Position numbers and translations under genes: made by a program | The notes under the pieces: generated by a model | Databases searched by the model: none | What the model saw: only the letters and a program-made list of their open reading frames with translations | What the model was told of the DNA's origin: nothing | Part shown: piece after piece, positions 26,307 through 34,231 of the stretch | Numbering within the stretch: the stretch's first letter is position 1 | Layout of the letters: each line of letters begins with the position of its first letter | Assembly (NCBI GenBank): GCA_026004735.1 | Contig: BPJS01000001.1 | Location: forward strand, 2,170,001-2,234,000 | Origin: Isosphaeraceae bacterium | Lineage (GTDB): Bacteria; Planctomycetota; Planctomycetia; Isosphaerales; Isosphaeraceae | Direction of reading: 5' to 3' | Length of the DNA stretch: 64,000 nucleotides

Positions 26307-27433
26307 GCGTGTACGTCGATGACGCAACGCCGACTGCCCGACCGTCCCGCGGTACGGACTGGCTCGTCGAACGCACCCGTCGACCCATGCCCCGCGACGC
26401 GGTGTTGGTGCACGCCGGTTCCTCGACGCTCCAGGCTCCCGGCGGCGGCGAGATTCAGCTCATCCAGACCGCCCGCGAGCTCGAGAAGTTGGGCATCCCG
26501 GTCCGCCCATTCATTCCTTGGATCGACTCGATCGCTCAAGCTCGCCTCCTTCATCTCTTCGGCATGTCGCCCGAAGGACTGAACCTGGCACGGGTCGCGC
26601 GATCCCGGGGCGTGCCGGTGGTCCTCTCGCCGATCTGCTGGTTTGAGCCTCGCGCCTGGGCAGCCGATGACAGCTCTCTCTACGGCCAGGCCAGGACCTG
26701 GATCCGGTGGCTCGCCTGGACGCTCAGTCGAGGCCGGGGGAGCTGGCGGCGCGAGCTGCTCCTGTCTGCCGACGCCATCCTGCCCAACTCCGAGGCCGAG
26801 AAACGGCAACTTGTCGACCTGCTTCAGATCGACCCGAGTCGGATTCACGTCGTTCCCAACGGCGTCGACGCCCGATTCCTCAAACCCGACCCCGAAGCGG
26901 CCCGCGACCTGCTCGGTCCCGCCGACTTCGCCCTCTACGTCGGCCGGATCGAACCACGTAAAAATCTGCTCGGAGTGATCCAGGCCATGCGGCCGATGGG
27001 CCTGCCGCTGGTGGTCGTCGGCGACCCTGTGCCTGGCCATGAGGCCTACGCCAAAGCCTGTCGCGCTCTCAGCGGCAGCTTCGTTCGCTGGATCCCGCGG
27101 CTTGATCACGATGACCCTCGTCTGGCCAGCCTGTACGCAGCCGCCCGCATCTTCACGCTGGTCAGTTGGTTCGAGACGCCTGGCCTGGCGGCTCTTGAGG
27201 CCGCGGCCGCCGGCGCGGCGATCGTCATCACGCCTTATGGCTCGACCCGCGAATACTTTGGCGAACTGGCCCATTACGCCCGTCCGGGCCGCCGCAAGGA
27301 AATCCAGCTCGCTATCGTCAGCGCCTGGGCTCGAGGCCCCCAACCTGACCTATCCAGACGAGTGCGAAACCGGTATCTCTGGGCCCACGTGGCCCAACGT
27401 ACAGCGGAGGTGTACCACGCGCTCCACCGCTGA
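26303..27433 (+). CDS. Glycosyltransferase family 1/4
   Basis: 376 residues from the ATG at 26303 (ATGA overlap with the preceding gene). GT-B fold: the second Rossmann domain starts at VVPNGVDARFLKPD, followed by LYVGRIEPRKNLLGVI, the phosphate/nucleotide-sugar loop typical of GT4, and LVSWFETPGLAALEAAAAG, which carries the Glu-x7-Glu-like motif. The first domain begins VLVHAGSSTLQAPGGGEIQL. It would transfer a nucleotide-activated sugar at the cytoplasmic face of the membrane. A longer upstream frame is rejected because it lies inside the deacetylase-like gene. Confidence 0.88.
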   Translation: MSVYVDDATPTARPSRGTDWLVERTRRPMPRDAVLVHAGSSTLQAPGGGEIQLIQTARELEKLGIPVRPFIPWIDSIAQARLLHLFGMSPEGLNLARVARSRGVPVVLSPICWFEPRAWAADDSSLYGQARTWIRWLAWTLSRGRGSWRRELLLSADAILPNSEAEKRQLVDLLQIDPSRIHVVPNGVDARFLKPDPEAARDLLGPADFALYVGRIEPRKNLLGVIQAMRPMGLPLVVVGDPVPGHEAYAKACRALSGSFVRWIPRLDHDDPRLASLYAAARIFTLVSWFETPGLAALEAAAAGAAIVITPYGSTREYFGELAHYARPGRRKEIQLAIVSAWARGPQPDLSRRVRNRYLWAHVAQRTAEVYHALHR

Positions 27434-27491
27434 CCCATTCCCCCGACCCGTCCTGACCGGACGCTATCGCTACAGCAAGCGGCGATGGCGC

Positions 27492-28793
27492 GTGCTCGTC
27501 TCCGCCCTCGACGTGCTCGGTGGGCTGGCCGTGCGCGCCTGGCGGTGCCTCCGGCCCCCGACGCGCGTCGAATCGCCTCAGCGCATTCTTCTGGTTCAGC
27601 TCGACCACCTCGGAGACGCCGTCCTGAGCACCCCGATGCTCGCCCGATTGCGCCACGCCTTTCCCGCCGCGCGGATCGACGTGCTCGCTTCGGCCAGCAA
27701 CCGCGCGGTTTTCGAGGCAGCGCGCGAGGTCGATCAGGTCCATGTCGCCGAGCGCAACTGGTTTGAGCGCAGGCCCGCGGGCTGGGCTTTGGGTTCGGCC
27801 GTCTGGTCCCTCGGACGCCGCCTCCGCCGCGAGCGTTACGATCTGGGCATCGATGTGCGCGGCGATATCCTGAGCATCGCCGTCCTGGCCCTGGCGGGCA
27901 TCCCTCGACGCGTCGGCTGGTCGATGGGTGGCGGGGGTTTCTTGCTCACGGACATCGCCCCCTGGGTCCCCGGGCGCCACGAGGTCCAGGCTCGGCTGGC
28001 CTTGCTCGACTGCCTGAATCTGGCCCCTAGCCCTGAGGTTCCCCGAGTCTCGATCGGCGTCGACGATGCCGATCGCGCCACCGTCGCTCGGCTCTGGGCC
28101 GACGCCTGGCCGGCCTCGCTGCCGCGTCCGACCCGGTCCAGACCCCAACGCGCACTCCGCGTTCGGACCGAGGGATCGGTCGCAACCGGTTTCACCGGCT
28201 CCCGCCTGATGCTCCCCCAGCCGATCCGCGCCGCTGAGGCCGAAGGCGACGCCCTCCACGCCGGCCGCTTCGGCTCGCCCACGCCCCTGCTGGCCGTCCA
28301 TCTCGGCGCAGGTACGGCCGCCAAACGCTGGCCCTTACCCCATTGGGAATCCTTGATCGCTCGCTTTCTGCGCGACGGCTGGCGCGTCGTCGTGATCGGA
28401 GGCCCTGAAGAGGCCGCATTGAGGCTCCGCCTGACCCACGCCCAGTTGCGCGACTGGACCGGCCTGCTCACTGTGCCCCAGACCACCGCGTTGCTCGAGC
28501 GGGCCGACCTTTTCCTCGGAGCCGATTCCGGTCCCGCCCACCTGGCCGCTGCCGCCGGAGTTCCCTCGGTCATCCTCTTCAGCGGAACCAACCGGGTCGC
28601 TCAATGGCGACCCTGGTCGCGTCACGCCCTGGTCCTGCGGCACCGCGTCCCGTGTGCTCCCTGCCATCGCAAAATCTGCCCACTCGCCGACCACCCCTGC
28701 CTCGCGGGTCTCAGCCCCGAACGGGTCCACCGTGCCGCCCGGCGCTGGTGGGCACGCCTCCACCACCATGAAGCTCCCCACCCGCCGCTCTAA
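27492..28793 (+). CDS. Glycosyltransferase family 9 (heptosyltransferase-like)
   Basis: 433 residues from the GTG at 27492, chosen because the frame upstream is mostly inside the previous gene; a start nearer 27434 cannot be excluded. Family motifs: ILLVQLDHLGDAVLSTPML near the N-terminus, VHLGAGTAAKRWP in the second domain, and FLGADSGPAHLAAAAGVP, the nucleotide-sugar site. The Cys-rich tail CAPCHRKICPLADHPCL matches the conserved ending of heptosyltransferases. It differs from the norm in a ~50-residue low-complexity insert between the domains (about residues 200-250, rich in Arg/Thr/Ser). Adds a heptose or related sugar to a lipid core. Confidence 0.83.
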   Translation: MLVSALDVLGGLAVRAWRCLRPPTRVESPQRILLVQLDHLGDAVLSTPMLARLRHAFPAARIDVLASASNRAVFEAAREVDQVHVAERNWFERRPAGWALGSAVWSLGRRLRRERYDLGIDVRGDILSIAVLALAGIPRRVGWSMGGGGFLLTDIAPWVPGRHEVQARLALLDCLNLAPSPEVPRVSIGVDDADRATVARLWADAWPASLPRPTRSRPQRALRVRTEGSVATGFTGSRLMLPQPIRAAEAEGDALHAGRFGSPTPLLAVHLGAGTAAKRWPLPHWESLIARFLRDGWRVVVIGGPEEAALRLRLTHAQLRDWTGLLTVPQTTALLERADLFLGADSGPAHLAAAAGVPSVILFSGTNRVAQWRPWSRHALVLRHRVPCAPCHRKICPLADHPCLAGLSPERVHRAARRWWARLHHHEAPHPPL

Positions 28794-28932
28794 CGCTCCT
28801 CCGCTCCGATCCTGGCCGACGTGGCTGCTCGCCGCCTGGGTCGTGGCGGTCCTGGTCGTCTACACCCAACGAATGGCTGAAGCACGCCCCGCGTGGGTCG
28901 CTTCGATCCGCCACCTGCTGGGTCTCGGCTGA
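28768..28932 (+). CDS. Small single-pass membrane protein
   Basis: 54 residues from the ATG at 28768, overlapping the end of the GT9 gene by 26 bases. A basic N-terminus (KLPTRRSN) is followed by one hydrophobic helix (TWLLAAWVVAVLVVYT, about 18-34), placing the N-terminus inside by the positive-inside rule. Nothing in the sequence shows a catalytic role. It closes the glycan cluster on the plus strand; it could be a small anchor or assembly protein. Existence rests on the membrane segment and position, so confidence is modest. Confidence 0.5.
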   Translation: MKLPTRRSNAPPLRSWPTWLLAAWVVAVLVVYTQRMAEARPAWVASIRHLLGLG

Positions 28933-28938
28933 TCCGAC

Positions 28939-29796
28939 TCACGTCGCCCGCTCGACTCCTGTCCGGCTCTTGGCAGCGTGCAGTTCCCGCTTCAGGCACT
29001 CCAGGCTCTCGCGCGCCGTGCGCTCCGCACCCATCGAGTAGTCAAACGGCTCGACCGAGATCCAACCCTGATACCCCGAGGCCACCAAAGCCCGCACAAT
29101 CGGGCCAAAGTCGGTCTCACCCATCCCTGGTCCGCGAAGATCGCCGGGATCCTGCGCGTGGAAGTGCGCGGCCTCCCTGCCGTACCGGGCGATCAGCTCA
29201 GTCATCGACCCGCCCGGATCGGCGCTCATCGCCTTGACGTCCAGATGCAGCCGCAGGGCCGGATGTCCAATCCGGTCGATCAGCGTCTGAGCGTCGGCGA
29301 TCGAGTTGATAAAATCCGTCTCGGCCGGTGCCAGCGGCTCGAGGCATAGTTTGACTCCCACCGATCCGATCGCCGGCATCGCGGCATCGAGCACCAGCGC
29401 GGCGTAGTCGTACGCCTGATGGAGCGTGACACCCGGCAACAAATTCCGCTGCTTGGGAGATCCCAGAACCATCAGCGAGCCGCCCATCTCAGCGGTCGCC
29501 TCGGCCAGTGCGATCAAATAGGCGGCCGTCCGCTTCCGAGTCGCTTCGTCCGGCGAGGTCAGATGCAGCCCCTCGGTACGCGCCAGCAGCCAATGCAGGC
29601 CAATCGTCGCCAGCCCCGACTCCTCGATGGTTCGACGAATCTCCTGCCGCCGCCCGATCGACAGATCGGTGATCCGCGACGCCAGCGTAAACGGTGCCAG
29701 TTCCAGGCCCTCATATCCGAGCGCCGCTACCACCGAACAGGTTCGCGACAGCTCCCACCCCTCGAACAGCTCGTTGCACAACCCGAGTCGGATCAT
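28939..29796 (-). CDS. Sugar phosphate isomerase/epimerase-like TIM barrel
   Basis: 285 residues, ATG start. Family features: IRLGLCNELFEGW at the start, ATIGLHWLLA, and the metal-binding series CLEPLAPAETD (Glu in strand 5), LHLDVKAM (His/Asp), AHFHAQDPGD and WISVEPFDYS (final Glu). This is the xylose-isomerase-like AP endonuclease-2 fold used for keto-sugar isomerisation and epimerisation. No signal peptide. It lies 7 bases downstream of the folD stop on the same strand (29797-29803), so the two genes are probably one operon. Function of the pair is unclear. Confidence 0.87.
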   Translation of the reverse strand: MIRLGLCNELFEGWELSRTCSVVAALGYEGLELAPFTLASRITDLSIGRRQEIRRTIEESGLATIGLHWLLARTEGLHLTSPDEATRKRTAAYLIALAEATAEMGGSLMVLGSPKQRNLLPGVTLHQAYDYAALVLDAAMPAIGSVGVKLCLEPLAPAETDFINSIADAQTLIDRIGHPALRLHLDVKAMSADPGGSMTELIARYGREAAHFHAQDPGDLRGPGMGETDFGPIVRALVASGYQGWISVEPFDYSMGAERTARESLECLKRELHAAKSRTGVERAT

Positions 29797-29803
29797 CGGC
29801 TCA

Positions 29804-30703
29804 TCAACTCCCCGGCCTGGATTCGTTGCCCTGCAGTAAACCGATCTGGAGCCGTGCCGCCTGCAACGTATTGTGGAGCAGCATGGCCACGGTCATCGGA
29901 CCGACACCCCCAGGAACGGGGCTGAGCCACCCCGCGACCTGCGACACCGATGGGGCGTGCACATCGCCGCACAGCGAGCCATCCCCGCGACGGTGGATGC
30001 CCACATCGACCACGACGGCCCCTGGCCGGATCCAGTCGCAGCGCACCAATTCGGGCTGGCCCGCCGCTGCGATCACCACATCGGCCTCCCGGCACAACGC
30101 CGCCGGGTCGACCGTCGCCGTGTGCGCCAGGGTGACCGTAGCGTCGCCGTCCGGCCCCTTTTGCGAGAGCAGCAACGCCAGCGGCCGACCCACGGTGATC
30201 GACCGGCCCAAGATGACGATCCGTCGTCCCCGCGTCTCGATCCCGGCCCGGCGCAGTAAGACCCGAATACCGAGCGGCGTGCAGGCAACCAACCGCGGCC
30301 GGCCCGCCGCCAGAAGCCCCAGATTGACCGGATGAAACCCATCGACATCTTTGATCGGGTCGATCCGCTCGATCACGGCCGCCTCGTCCAGCCCGCGCGG
30401 CAGCGGAAGCTGCACCAGAATCCCGTGAACCGAGCGGTCCTCGTTCAGTCGGTCGATCAAGTCGAGCAGCCGCGGCAGTTCGGTTGCGGCGGGAAGCCGG
30501 TGGAGCACGCTCCTGATCCCGACCGCTTCACAACCCTGACGCTTATTCCGAACATAAACCTGACTGGCGGGATCGTCGCCCACGAGAACCGCGGCCAGGC
30601 AGGGTTGAACTTCGTACTGCTCGCGCAGCGTCGAGACCTCGGCCGCCAGATCGCGTCGAACCGCCTCAGCAGTCGCCTTGCCGTCGAGAGTTTGAGCGGC
30701 CAC
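29804..30703 (-). CDS. folD: Bifunctional methylenetetrahydrofolate dehydrogenase/cyclohydrolase
   Basis: 299 residues from a GTG with GGGAGGA 11 bases upstream. Signature regions: YVRNK with the catalytic Lys54 and Tyr50; GILVQLPLPRG; DPIKDVDGFHPVNLG; CTPLGI; ILGRSITVGRPLALLL (NADP-binding); GDVHAPSVSQVAGWLSPVPGGVGPMT. Converts 5,10-methylene-THF to 10-formyl-THF in one-carbon metabolism. All catalytic landmarks are intact and the length is typical (280-300). Confidence 0.96.
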   Translation of the reverse strand: MAAQTLDGKATAEAVRRDLAAEVSTLREQYEVQPCLAAVLVGDDPASQVYVRNKRQGCEAVGIRSVLHRLPAATELPRLLDLIDRLNEDRSVHGILVQLPLPRGLDEAAVIERIDPIKDVDGFHPVNLGLLAAGRPRLVACTPLGIRVLLRRAGIETRGRRIVILGRSITVGRPLALLLSQKGPDGDATVTLAHTATVDPAALCREADVVIAAAGQPELVRCDWIRPGAVVVDVGIHRRGDGSLCGDVHAPSVSQVAGWLSPVPGGVGPMTVAMLLHNTLQAARLQIGLLQGNESRPGS

Positions 30704-30844
30704 AGCAAAAAAATTCCTCCCGGTCGCCTCCTCCGCGTTGGCTCGTCACAATTCTCTATCATAACCGCTGCGACCTGCCCGGAAGACCGGCCCCAGGCGG
30801 CCGGTCCCGAACTCCGCATGCTTCATCCCTTCCCCCGGAGCCGG

Positions 30845-32224
30845 ATGACGTTTGATCGCTCCGGCGCAACGACACAGCCGGCCTTGCTCGGTCAGGTGAT
30901 TCATCTGGCTTGGCCGGTTGTCATCGAGCAATTGCTGCTCCACTTGGTCGGGCTTTCCGACACACTGATCACCGGCCGACTGCTCGCTGTCGACCAACTG
31001 GCCGCGGTCACGGTCGCCAGCTACCTGATGTGGTTCGTCGCGAGCATACAGGTCGTGAGCTCGGCCGGCGCGACCGCCTTGGTCGCGCGACGGGTCGGAG
31101 CTGGTCGCCGCCAGGACGCCATTGAGGTTTCCCACCAGGCCCTGCTCCTGGCTTGCGGCGTCGGGTTGGCTCTGCTTGGCGTCGGGCTCGCCCTGGCTCC
31201 GCGGGCCGTTCGCTGGATGAATCTCGATGGTTCCGCCGCCCGTGAGGCGGTCGATTATCTCCGGGTGACCTTGATGGCCGTCCCGCTCCTGGCCATCCAG
31301 ACCACCAGCATCGCCTGCCTCCGCGGCGCCGGCGACACCAAGACCGGCCTGGCGATCATGGCCGTCGTCAATTCCCTCAATATCGCCTTGAGCTGGGCGG
31401 CCGCCGTCGGAGCGTTGGGCCTGCCTCGGATGGGTCTGCGGGGCGTGGCTCTGGGAACCGCCGTGGCCGAGAGTCTCGGCGGCTGCCTGGTGATTGCCGC
31501 CCTGGCTGCCGGGCGGGGCGGCCTCGCGTTCCGGCTTCGCTGGTTCAGACCAAGGCTCCCTATCCTCCGCGACTTGATGCGGATCGGCCTGCCCGCCTTT
31601 GGTGAAGGCCTGACCAACGCCGGCTGCCAGCTCTGGTTTCTCGGCTTGATCAACCGGCTTGGGCCGACCGCAACGGCTGCGCACGGCGTGGCGATCCGCT
31701 GCGAGGCGATTGCCTTCCTCACCGTGACCGCCTTCTCAGTGGCAGCGAGCACTCTGACCGGCCTCTATCTGGGTGCCGGTCAACCGGAATCGGCCCGCCG
31801 CGCGGCGTTGGTCTCCTGGCGTCTCGGCACCGGCGTGATTACGTTCTTAGCGCTCTTGATTCTGGCCGGAGCCGAACCGTTATTTCAGCTCTTTCTGGGA
31901 GACGGGCAACCTGGGGTCGCCCCACTGGGGATCCCCGTCCTCCGGCTGGTCGCTCTGGCCCTGCCAGCGCTGGCCACCCTCACCGTGCTGGGAGGCGCGC
32001 TGCGGGGCGCAGGCGATACGCGCAGCCCCTGGCTGATCGTGACGCTCGGGTATCTGCTCGTGCGGATTCCGCTGACATATCTGCTTGCCGTCGAGCGCCC
32101 GCCCCTGGGTCTGCCCGGCGGCCTGCTCGGCGCCTGGATCGCAATGTTCGCCGACCTCCACGTCCGAGCCTTGCTGACCGCGCTCTGGTTCCGCGCCGGC
32201 CGCTGGCAACGGCTCGTCTTCTAG
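30845..32224 (+). CDS. MATE family multidrug/cation exporter
   Basis: 459 residues from the ATG at 30845 (GGAG four bases upstream); the ATG at 30818 is in frame and would give 468. Twelve hydrophobic helices in two similar halves, each beginning with a helix-rich segment; typical MATE phrases are HLAWPVVIEQLLLHLVGLSD and SIACLRGAGDTKTGLAIM, mirrored in the second half by GGALRGAGDTRSPWLIV. The conserved R-G-x-G-D-T pair in both halves is a good fingerprint. MATE proteins use Na+ or H+ gradients to export cationic compounds. Upstream in-frame residues overlap the folD gene and are not counted. Confidence 0.9.
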   Translation: MTFDRSGATTQPALLGQVIHLAWPVVIEQLLLHLVGLSDTLITGRLLAVDQLAAVTVASYLMWFVASIQVVSSAGATALVARRVGAGRRQDAIEVSHQALLLACGVGLALLGVGLALAPRAVRWMNLDGSAAREAVDYLRVTLMAVPLLAIQTTSIACLRGAGDTKTGLAIMAVVNSLNIALSWAAAVGALGLPRMGLRGVALGTAVAESLGGCLVIAALAAGRGGLAFRLRWFRPRLPILRDLMRIGLPAFGEGLTNAGCQLWFLGLINRLGPTATAAHGVAIRCEAIAFLTVTAFSVAASTLTGLYLGAGQPESARRAALVSWRLGTGVITFLALLILAGAEPLFQLFLGDGQPGVAPLGIPVLRLVALALPALATLTVLGGALRGAGDTRSPWLIVTLGYLLVRIPLTYLLAVERPPLGLPGGLLGAWIAMFADLHVRALLTALWFRAGRWQRLVF

Positions 32225-32240
32225 TGGCGAATCAGCCCCT

Positions 32241-32996
32241 TCAAATCGCGTACACCTGGCCCGGCCGAAGCGGCTCGATCACCGACGCCTCCAGGTCGAA
32301 ATCATCCGGGTAATGGATCAGCCGCATCCGCGACCGCACGTTTTCCGGCAAAGCCGCCAACGCCTCGTACGGCGTATGGATGCCGCGATTCGCTTCATGC
32401 ACGATCAGGTCGGCAGCCGCGAGCCAGTCGATCAGCTCCCGATCGTAGGCCGTATCGGCGCTGTAGCCGAACCGTCGGCCTCCGACCGTGATCCGAAGCG
32501 CGTAGGTTGGCACCGGATGCCGCGTCTGCCGACACTCGATGGCAAATTCGCCGAACTGGATCGATCGCTGATCATCAAGCGATATGTAATCGAAATAATC
32601 CTCAAGCCCGACCACCTGCGCTGCCGGATCATCCGGCAGGATCCCTCCAACCCGCTCCATCGTCACGGCAAGCTGGCCGGACCAAAGCTCGTCCGCAACC
32701 GTCGGGTGTGCCAGCAACGGCAACCTTCGCCCCATGATGTAGCGGAGGTAATACCCGAGACCTTCGACCCCCGAGGCATGATCCGCGTGGATGTGGGTCA
32801 GGACCAGCCCGGCCAGTTCCTCAACCTCGAGCCGGATGCCCGCAGCCGATCCCGCCTCCCGCAGAATCTTGCGGATCGGGTGGGGACAGTCGATCAACAA
32901 GGTTCGGTCACGCGCTCGAATCGCCAGGCACGAGGAATACCATCGCTCCGAGAAGGCATCACCACAGCCCAGACACACCAGAGTCGGTTCCGACAT
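32241..32996 (-). CDS. MBL-fold metal-dependent hydrolase (RNase Z-like)
   Basis: 251 residues from the ATG at 32996; a longer frame exists but overlaps the STAS gene. Metal motif THIHADHASG carries the H-x-H-x-D-H cluster; other ligands are RQTRHPVPTYAL and YSADTAYD (Asp), with the C-terminal HEAN and HYPDDFD histidines. The layout is that of the RNase Z/PhnP group. The start overlaps the upstream STAS stop as TGATG, so the two are translated together. The substrate is unknown: phosphodiesters, cyclic nucleotides or phosphonates are family options. Confidence 0.8.
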   Translation of the reverse strand: MSEPTLVCLGCGDAFSERWYSSCLAIRARDRTLLIDCPHPIRKILREAGSAAGIRLEVEELAGLVLTHIHADHASGVEGLGYYLRYIMGRRLPLLAHPTVADELWSGQLAVTMERVGGILPDDPAAQVVGLEDYFDYISLDDQRSIQFGEFAIECRQTRHPVPTYALRITVGGRRFGYSADTAYDRELIDWLAAADLIVHEANRGIHTPYEALAALPENVRSRMRLIHYPDDFDLEASVIEPLRPGQVYAI

Positions 32997-33364
32997 CAAC
33001 GCAGTCCTGCCGTGATGTGCTCGAGCGACGCACGCCGATCGCGGTCCACCGACAAGATCCGGTCCAGATTCGTCGTCCGCAGGGCCTCGGTCACGCTCTC
33101 GCCACACTCGCAGAGCCGCAACTGACCACCCAGCGACTCCACCCGCCGCATCAGCAGGATCAACCGGGCCAGCATCGAACTCGACGCGATCTGAACCCCA
33201 GTGAAGTCTAGCACCAGCGACTCGCCCGGACCAAACCGGGCCAGCAACTGAAGGATTTCTTCGGTCACCTCGCGTACCGTGCGATCGTCGTACAGCCGAC
33301 GATCCAGAAATCGCACGATACGGACACCACGGTCCACCTCGATTCGGAGGCGGGACGGCCCCAT
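32996..33364 (-). CDS. STAS-domain protein (anti-sigma factor antagonist-like)
   Basis: 122 residues. The STAS fold is seen as an N-terminal strand pair (RIVRFLDRRLYDD), helix EVTEEILQLLARFG, LVLDFTGVQIASSSMLARLILLMRRV and a late strand. The IASSSML loop carries the serine that kinases phosphorylate in SpoIIAA-type antagonists. No anti-sigma kinase gene is nearby, so the partner must lie elsewhere. It is coupled by a 1-bp TGATG overlap to the MBL hydrolase. The second STAS gene upstream is 48 bases away. Confidence 0.85.
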   Translation of the reverse strand: MGPSRLRIEVDRGVRIVRFLDRRLYDDRTVREVTEEILQLLARFGPGESLVLDFTGVQIASSSMLARLILLMRRVESLGGQLRLCECGESVTEALRTTNLDRILSVDRDRRASLEHITAGLR

Positions 33365-33412
33365 CCAGCTCCTCCCTAGCCGCCGATAAACCGGCCTCTA
33401 GCCCGAACGAGA

Positions 33413-33877
33413 TTAGCCCAGCGGGCGACGCGGCCGCCGAAGCGGCGGGGGGGTGTCCGACGCCGCCCCTTCGGTCCGAGTCGTCAAGCCCTGCTCCGCC
33501 GGATCTCCCGGTCCGACAACCAGATGCGGTGATGACCGTCGGATCCGTGCCCGTGCCTCCGCACGGTCCACCGCAAACTGGAAAAACGCATCCAGCCGCG
33601 CGATCACAAACACTTCACGCACCGCAGGCTCGACTTGGTAAAAGATAACCTGTACCCCCCGCTTCCGCATCCCCAAAAAGCCCCCCAAGGCCGCCGACCC
33701 CGCAAACCCAACCCCTGCCAGATCGACCAGCAAAACCGGTGCCCCTCCCCGGGCCAGATGCGCGTCCAACAGTCGCCCGAGTTCCTGGACTGGCTTCGGA
33801 TCCAGCCGGTGACAATCCCAGAACTCGGCCAGAAGTGCATCCCCGCCGTCCTGAACCTCGACCCGCGGTGCGAACAT
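33413..33877 (-). CDS. STAS-domain-like protein
   Basis: 154 residues. About residues 3-105 follow the STAS pattern: LLAEFWDCHRLDPKPVQELG, VLLVDLAGVGFAGSAALGGFLGMRKRG (loop GFAGSAALG with a candidate serine), then VIFYQVEPAVREVFVIARLDAFFQFA. The C-terminal ~40 residues are Arg/Pro-rich and disordered. First gene of the STAS-STAS-MBL run on the minus strand. Its role would be in partner-switch signalling, parallel to the next gene; the divergent loop suggests a different partner. Confidence 0.75.
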   Translation of the reverse strand: MFAPRVEVQDGGDALLAEFWDCHRLDPKPVQELGRLLDAHLARGGAPVLLVDLAGVGFAGSAALGGFLGMRKRGVQVIFYQVEPAVREVFVIARLDAFFQFAVDRAEARARIRRSSPHLVVGPGDPAEQGLTTRTEGAASDTPPPLRRPRRPLG

Positions 33878-34231
33878 CGTTCCGAGCTCCCTCGATCACT
33901 CCCGTCGAGAACCACTCCCAGGCATCCGCTCCAGGACACCCGCTCAACCATCGAGCTGCTGACACCGCTCGGGACGCACCAGATCCAGCCGTTGGACCCT
34001 GTCAACGCATCCAAGCAAGCTCAATGACCATAACTGGCAATTTCGACCCTGACAAGCGCCGATCAAGCAAAGCTGCGCGTAGCGCTGAGGAACGGATTCA
34101 AGGCTTTGTTCCAGGTTGAGCTGGCCGGTTCTGGCCAGCTTCCGGGATCATCGACTTGACCGTTGCTGGGATTTCCACGGCACAATGCAGTGATTCGCTT
34201 GTGTGGGTCGACTTGCGGAGATCCCGTTAAC
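33878..34231. other. Intergenic region between divergent STAS and TPR genes
   Basis: 354 bases. Both transcripts must start here. A possible plus-strand -35 TTGACC at 34156-34161 has only a poor -10 (CACAAT at 34181, 19-base spacing). GGAG near 34218 serves the TPR start. No hairpin or small gene seen. Confidence 0.5.

Noticed and set aside
27039..27491. N-terminal extension of the GT9 protein
   Set aside because: It lies mostly inside the GT4 gene in another frame and carries no GT9 motif.
30332..30844. N-terminal extension of the MATE protein
   Set aside because: It overlaps folD on the other strand and has no membrane or family features; real MATE starts are close to 30818/30845.
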